This document shows positions 6,362 through 8,515 of a stretch of 8,515 nt of DNA, one piece after another (position 1 is the first letter of the stretch; each line of letters opens with the position of its first letter). Under the pieces are notes generated by a model. It made no database searches, was not told the DNA's origin, and saw nothing but the letters and a program-made list of their open reading frames with translations. Where the stretch lies: NCBI GenBank assembly GCA_938004115.1, contig CALKWS010000336.1, positions 1 to 8,515 on the forward strand. Reading direction: 5' to 3'. The DNA is from an uncultured Ruaniaceae bacterium (lineage in GTDB: Bacteria; Actinomycetota; Actinomycetes; Actinomycetales; Beutenbergiaceae). Both the position numbers and the translations under genes were made by a program.

Positions 6362-7046
6362 AAGCAGGGGTGCCCGGTGTCGGGTCAACAACTGGATCAT
6401 GGTCGGTGGTTTCGGCCAGGGCGGCCAGGATCGCGTCGAGGCTGGCTCGCAGGTGGATGGCGGTGGCTTGTGCCGCCAGTGTGGCGTCACCGTCGGCGAC
6501 CGCTCCCGCGATCATCTGGTGCTCCCGCGCTGCCTGGACCAGGCGCGCGTGGTCGTCCTTGGACAATCGCCGCGCGCGAGCAACCTGGGAGCGCAGGGAA
6601 CTGAGGGCACGCTGTATCGCCGGACTCGCCATCGCCTCGTCCAGTGCTGCGTCCAAGTCCGCTACGAGGCGGTAGTAATTCGCGTGTTCGGGGTCTTCCG
6701 GGGACAACAGCGCGGCGGCTTCGCCGAAGCGCTGGGCTAGGCCCGCGAATATGGCCTGCTGTCCCCGCATCGCCGCCAGCCGGGCAGCCTGGCACTCCAA
6801 CGCCTCGCGTAGTTCGAACAGGTGCCGCACGTCGTCCGGGGAGATCGCCGAGACGGTATAGGTCCGGCCCTTGCCGATCACGCACAGACCCTCGGCACCC
6901 AGTCGTCGCAACGCTTCGCGTAGCGGCGTGCGAGACACCCCCAGGCGGGCGGCTTGTTCGACTTCCCCTAGCGCGGTCCCGGGCGCCAAGCGGCCGGAGA
7001 CGATGTCCTCCCGCAGCCGCAGGTACGCCCGTTCGCTCGCCAGCAC
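6360..7046 (-). CDS. GntR-family (FCD-type) transcriptional regulator, probable repressor of the prp operon
   Basis: The 228-residue protein has an N-terminal winged helix-turn-helix (about 1-67: YLRLREDIVSGRLAPGTAL, then the recognition helix VSRTPLREALRRL at 37-49 and the wing GKGRTYTVS). A C-terminal all-helical FCD ligand domain follows (about 72-210), with HLFELREALECQAARLAA at its start. In FCD domains a metal site is often built from an Asp and three His. Here D130, H176 (REHQ) and H198 (IHLR) are visible, but the residue four after D130, normally His in the D-x3-H pair, is Ala. Metal binding may be altered or absent. The effector is unknown; 2-methylcitrate or a related cycle intermediate is a reasonable guess. 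The gene is first in the gntR-prpD-prpB-prpC unit, which implies autoregulation. The start is GTG 7046 with only a weak GGAA upstream, consistent with a leaderless or weakly initiated message. GntR regulators are known for prp loci elsewhere (PrpQ in some proteobacteria). Mycobacteria use an unrelated PrpR. Confidence 0.88.
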   Translation of the reverse strand: MLASERAYLRLREDIVSGRLAPGTALGEVEQAARLGVSRTPLREALRRLGAEGLCVIGKGRTYTVSAISPDDVRHLFELREALECQAARLAAMRGQQAIFAGLAQRFGEAAALLSPEDPEHANYYRLVADLDAALDEAMASPAIQRALSSLRSQVARARRLSKDDHARLVQAAREHQMIAGAVADGDATLAAQATAIHLRASLDAILAALAETTDHDPVVDPTPGTPA

Positions 7047-7052
7047 GGTTCC

Positions 7053-7081
7053 ACGATAGACCAGTTGAGGCCAGATGTATA
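7053..7081 (-). promoter_or_regulatory. Candidate promoter of the gntR-prpDBC operon
   Basis: On the minus strand, TATACA (7076-7081; 4 of 6 match to TTGACA) and TATCGT (7053-7058; 4 of 6 match to TATAAT, with the key T-A-T...T kept) are separated by exactly 17 bp. The start point would fall about 6-7 nt downstream, at or next to the GTG of gntR (7046), giving a leaderless message. The -35 lies in the centre of the palindromic box 7074-7085, so bound repressor would block RNA polymerase. Alternatively TATACA itself could be the -10, with no clear -35. No transcription data are available here. Confidence 0.45.
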
Positions 7082-7085
7082 CATC
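7074..7085. promoter_or_regulatory. Palindromic operator box 1, probable GntR site
   Basis: GATGTATACATC is a perfect 12-bp palindrome 28 bp upstream of the gntR start. FCD-type GntR dimers typically bind short palindromes with GT...AC half-sites such as TGTATACA, and this box contains exactly that core. It overlaps the candidate -35 and so fits repression of the operon by its own first gene product. Confidence 0.65.
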
Positions 7086-7125
7086 AGGACGGACTCAGGT
7101 GCTCGTCCCATGAGAACTGCCGAGT

Positions 7126-7137
7126 GATGCATACATG
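7126..7137. promoter_or_regulatory. Imperfect operator box 2, 52 bp upstream of box 1
   Basis: GATGCATACATG matches box 1 at 10 of 12 positions. Its centre is 52 bp from that of box 1, close to five turns of B-DNA, so both boxes face the same side of the helix. This suits cooperative or looped binding by a GntR tetramer or two dimers. The match is imperfect, so it would be the weaker site. Confidence 0.45.
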
Positions 7138-7219
7138 CGAGTGTGCGCGTCCATGGACCGCTCGATACGTATGGAGTCACGGATGGGGCAGGGTGGACCG
7201 GTCAAACTCGGGAGCGGAA

Positions 7220-8125
7220 CTAGCGGGTGACCTTGCCGGTGGCGGAGGCCACGGGGGCGAGGAAGGCCGGGCGCAGCAGCACCCAGGCGACGATGGTGAT
7301 CACCAGGGAGGCGGCGAAGATTCCCAGACCCACCCAACTGACCTCATCACGCGCGGCGTACATGATGTTCAGGTTCCGAAGGGCGCCGGTGGTGAAGACC
7401 AACGTGATGTGGACCAGGATGAACCCCACGAAGTAGACCATGATCGGGAAGTGGATCTTCCGGGCAGCCTCGATCGAGAAGATCCTGCTCACCGCCCACG
7501 TGGGGCGCCAGGCGGGAGACAGCCGTAGCCCACTGATCGCTGCCAGCGGGGCAGCGATGAACACGGTGATGAAGTAGGCCAGTACCTGCAATGCGTTGTA
7601 GGAGGCCCATCCCGACGTGGTGGGAAAGTCCAACGACAGGTACTGCAGCCCCGCCGAGAGCGCGTTCGGAAAGATGTCCAGGCTCGTGGGCACGATCCGC
7701 ATCCAGTGCCCGGTAGCGAAGATCAACACCGCGAACACCAGTCCGTTGACCACCCACAGCGCGTCCAGGGCCAGGTGCGTCCAAATGTGGATGCTGATCC
7801 GCTGTGGCCGCGGGCCGGCCAGCAGGCCGGGCTTCTTCGCCTGCCAGTGCGCCGGAGGGCGTGTTGTGGTGCGAATCTGCCAGCCCGTCTTGATGATCAG
7901 CACCATCAGGAACATGTTCAAGAAGTGGGCCCAGTTCACCCATCCGGCAATCCGCTCGGGTGCCGCCTCGGGCTGCGGGTTGGTCCCCGGATAAGTTCCG
8001 ATGAAATCCGCGACCGGATCCATACCGCGCAACCACCGTGCAGCCAGCACCACGACCACTAACACCACTAAGGCAACGGGGATCGCAATCGCCAGTTGCT
8101 TACCCCGGTTCGTCGCGGTCGCCAT
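7220..8125 (-). CDS. Membrane cytochrome b (cytochrome b/b6 / b561-type domain) protein
   Basis: The 301-residue protein is strongly hydrophobic, with about six membrane helices: roughly 10-28, 65-82, 118-138, 176-200, 224-245 and 265-285. Histidines placed at helix ends are candidates for two b-haem ligands: H67 (NWAHFLN), H113/H117 (HIWTH), H225 (RKIHFP) and H239 (ILVHIT). The layout resembles the cytochrome b561/Ni-hydrogenase cytochrome b/formate dehydrogenase gamma group, which links a redox partner enzyme to the quinone pool. It has no partner oxidoreductase beside it; a molybdopterin oxidoreductase often accompanies such subunits. I chose ATG 8125 because GGAGGAG lies 9 nt upstream. 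An in-frame ATG at 8143 lies before that ribosome site and would add six residues. The frame extends to 8425 but that part overlaps etfA and is not coding. The gene follows etfA on the same strand, 109 bp away, so an electron-transfer tie to ETF is conceivable but unproven. Confidence 0.8.
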   Translation of the reverse strand: MATATNRGKQLAIAIPVALVVLVVVVLAARWLRGMDPVADFIGTYPGTNPQPEAAPERIAGWVNWAHFLNMFLMVLIIKTGWQIRTTTRPPAHWQAKKPGLLAGPRPQRISIHIWTHLALDALWVVNGLVFAVLIFATGHWMRIVPTSLDIFPNALSAGLQYLSLDFPTTSGWASYNALQVLAYFITVFIAAPLAAISGLRLSPAWRPTWAVSRIFSIEAARKIHFPIMVYFVGFILVHITLVFTTGALRNLNIMYAARDEVSWVGLGIFAASLVITIVAWVLLRPAFLAPVASATGKVTR

Positions 8126-8134
8126 CGTCCCAAT

Positions 8135-8141
8135 CTCCTCC
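8135..8141 (-). promoter_or_regulatory. Ribosome binding site of the cytochrome b gene
   Basis: GGAGGAG on the minus strand stands 9 nt before ATG 8125. It overlaps the last base of the upstream ATG at 8143 and so argues against that start. Confidence 0.75.
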
Positions 8142-8151
8142 ATCTCTACCG

Positions 8152-8179
8152 GCGCACGTAAGTGCGCGGGCACGCCCGC
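8152..8179. terminator. Two overlapping GC-rich hairpins between etfA and the cytochrome b gene
   Basis: GCGCAC (8152-8157) pairs with GTGCGC (8162-8167) around a GTAA loop. GCGGGC (8166-8171) pairs with GCCCGC (8174-8179) across two bases. They share two bases, so only one can form fully at a time, which is a switch-like arrangement. No T-run follows on either strand, so an intrinsic terminator of the classical kind is not shown. They lie just upstream of the cytochrome b ribosome site and could instead act in its leader. Confidence 0.35.
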
Positions 8180-8189
8180 CCATTGTGGC

Positions 8190-8204
8190 GCACCGTCCCG
8201 GTGC
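8190..8204. terminator. Hairpin after etfA, candidate terminator
   Basis: GCACCG-TCC-CGGTGC forms a perfect 6-bp stem with a 3-base loop, 30 bp past the etfA stop in the direction of transcription. It has no T-tail, which is common for actinobacterial terminators, so the call is tentative. Confidence 0.4.
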
Positions 8205-8234
8205 CCGGTGTAAGAGCAGGTGCGGTGTCTTGGT

Positions 8235-8515
8235 TCAGTTTCGCTGACGCTGGTCGTTGATCGCCTCGATGAGTTGGGGAACGACGGTGAACAGGTCGCC
8301 GACCACGCCGTAGTCGGCGATCTCGAAGATCGGGGACTCGGGGTCCTTGTCGATGGCCACGATGGTCTTGGAGGTCTGCATCCCGGCCCGGTGTTGGATC
8401 GCCCCGGAGATCCCCACCGCGACATACAGGTTCGGGGCCACCGTCACCCCGGTCTGACCGACCTGGGTCTCCGGCGGGGCGAACCCGGCATCCACCGCCG
8501 CCCGCGAGGCCCCCA
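8235..8515 (-). CDS. etfA: Electron transfer flavoprotein alpha subunit, C-terminal part (gene continues past the window)
   Basis: The visible 92 residues are the FAD-binding C-terminal domain of EtfA. The frame is open to the window edge, reading GASRAAVDAG, and the true start lies beyond 8515. Family landmarks in order are SRAAVDAGFAPPETQVGQTG, YVAVGISGAIQHRAGM, the IVAIDKDPESPIFEIADYG segment, and GDLFTVVPQLIEAI at the C-terminus. EtfA with EtfB forms a soluble heterodimer that accepts electrons from acyl-CoA and other dehydrogenases and passes them toward the quinone pool. etfB is usually immediately upstream of etfA in actinobacteria, and so is expected outside the window on this strand. 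The cytochrome b gene follows it. The stop is TGA at 8235-8237. Confidence 0.95.
   Translation of the reverse strand, partial: GASRAAVDAGFAPPETQVGQTGVTVAPNLYVAVGISGAIQHRAGMQTSKTIVAIDKDPESPIFEIADYGVVGDLFTVVPQLIEAINDQRQRN

Larger units (their letters stand above)
7047..7219. other. Control region between cytochrome b gene and gntR
   Basis: The 173-bp gap carries the two operator-like boxes and the candidate operon promoter. Two further short palindromes occur: ATACGTAT at 7165-7172 and GACCGGTC at 7196-7203, the latter just after the cytochrome b stop. I see no T-tailed hairpin that would clearly end the upstream transcript, so partial read-through from the cytochrome b gene into gntR is possible. 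Confidence 0.6.

Noticed and set aside
6968..7180. 70-codon minus-strand ORF overlapping the gntR start
   Set aside because: It overlaps the HTH-coding part of gntR in another frame, covers the operator region, and has no recognisable motif.
8126..8425. N-terminal extension of the cytochrome b protein to 8425
   Set aside because: The extension runs through etfA in another frame and reads as Ser/Pro/Arg-rich non-coding sequence.

Overview
The window is high-GC DNA from an actinomycete. The evidence is the strong G/C bias at third codon positions, the GTG starts, and the close resemblance of several products to actinobacterial families. These include a mycobacterial AccD3-type fused carboxyltransferase, a PrpD with the mycobacterial motif series, and an FCD-type GntR regulator. 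I cannot place it below the class level from sequence reading alone. Seven protein genes are visible. Two are cut by the window edges, and six of the seven are on the minus strand. I see no tRNA, rRNA, CRISPR array, insertion sequence, phage gene or attachment site.

Layout from left to right. At 1-914 on the plus strand is the 3' part of an xdhC/coxI-type gene for maturation of a molybdenum hydroxylase. It converges on accD3 (978-2462, minus), a protein with AccD-like and AccA-like carboxyltransferase halves fused in one chain. A leader and intergenic stretch of about 300 bp (2463-2758) separates accD3 from the gene upstream. It holds a perfect 16-bp inverted repeat, wider inverted repeats, and a 9-codon upstream ORF whose stop overlaps the accD3 start. 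Next, all on minus, is a tight methylcitrate-cycle operon transcribed in the order gntR (6360-7046), prpD (4806-6347), prpB (3877-4806), prpC (2759-3874). The junctions are 12 nt, a 1-nt TGATG overlap and 2 nt, so the four genes are almost certainly co-transcribed and partly translationally coupled. Upstream of gntR, at 7047-7219, lies the operon control region with two similar palindromic boxes 52 bp apart. Beyond it is a membrane cytochrome b gene (7220-8125, minus), then a hairpin-rich gap, then the 3' end of etfA (8235-8515, minus).

How the genes work together. Propionyl-CoA arises from odd-chain fatty acids, branched amino acids or sterols. PrpC condenses it with oxaloacetate to 2-methylcitrate. 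PrpD dehydrates this to 2-methyl-cis-aconitate, an aconitase encoded elsewhere rehydrates it to 2-methylisocitrate, and PrpB cleaves that to pyruvate and succinate. The GntR protein is inferred to repress its own operon by binding the box that sits on the promoter. The neighbouring ETF and cytochrome b genes fit electron handling for acyl-CoA oxidation, and AccD3 fits acyl-CoA carboxylation. No direct functional tie between these flanking genes and the prp operon is proven by the sequence.

The genes belong to known families, and I do not see an unprecedented multi-gene system. The most interesting material is regulatory: the spaced operator pair on a possibly leaderless promoter, the mini-ORF and palindromes before accD3, and the etfA-cytochrome b junction.
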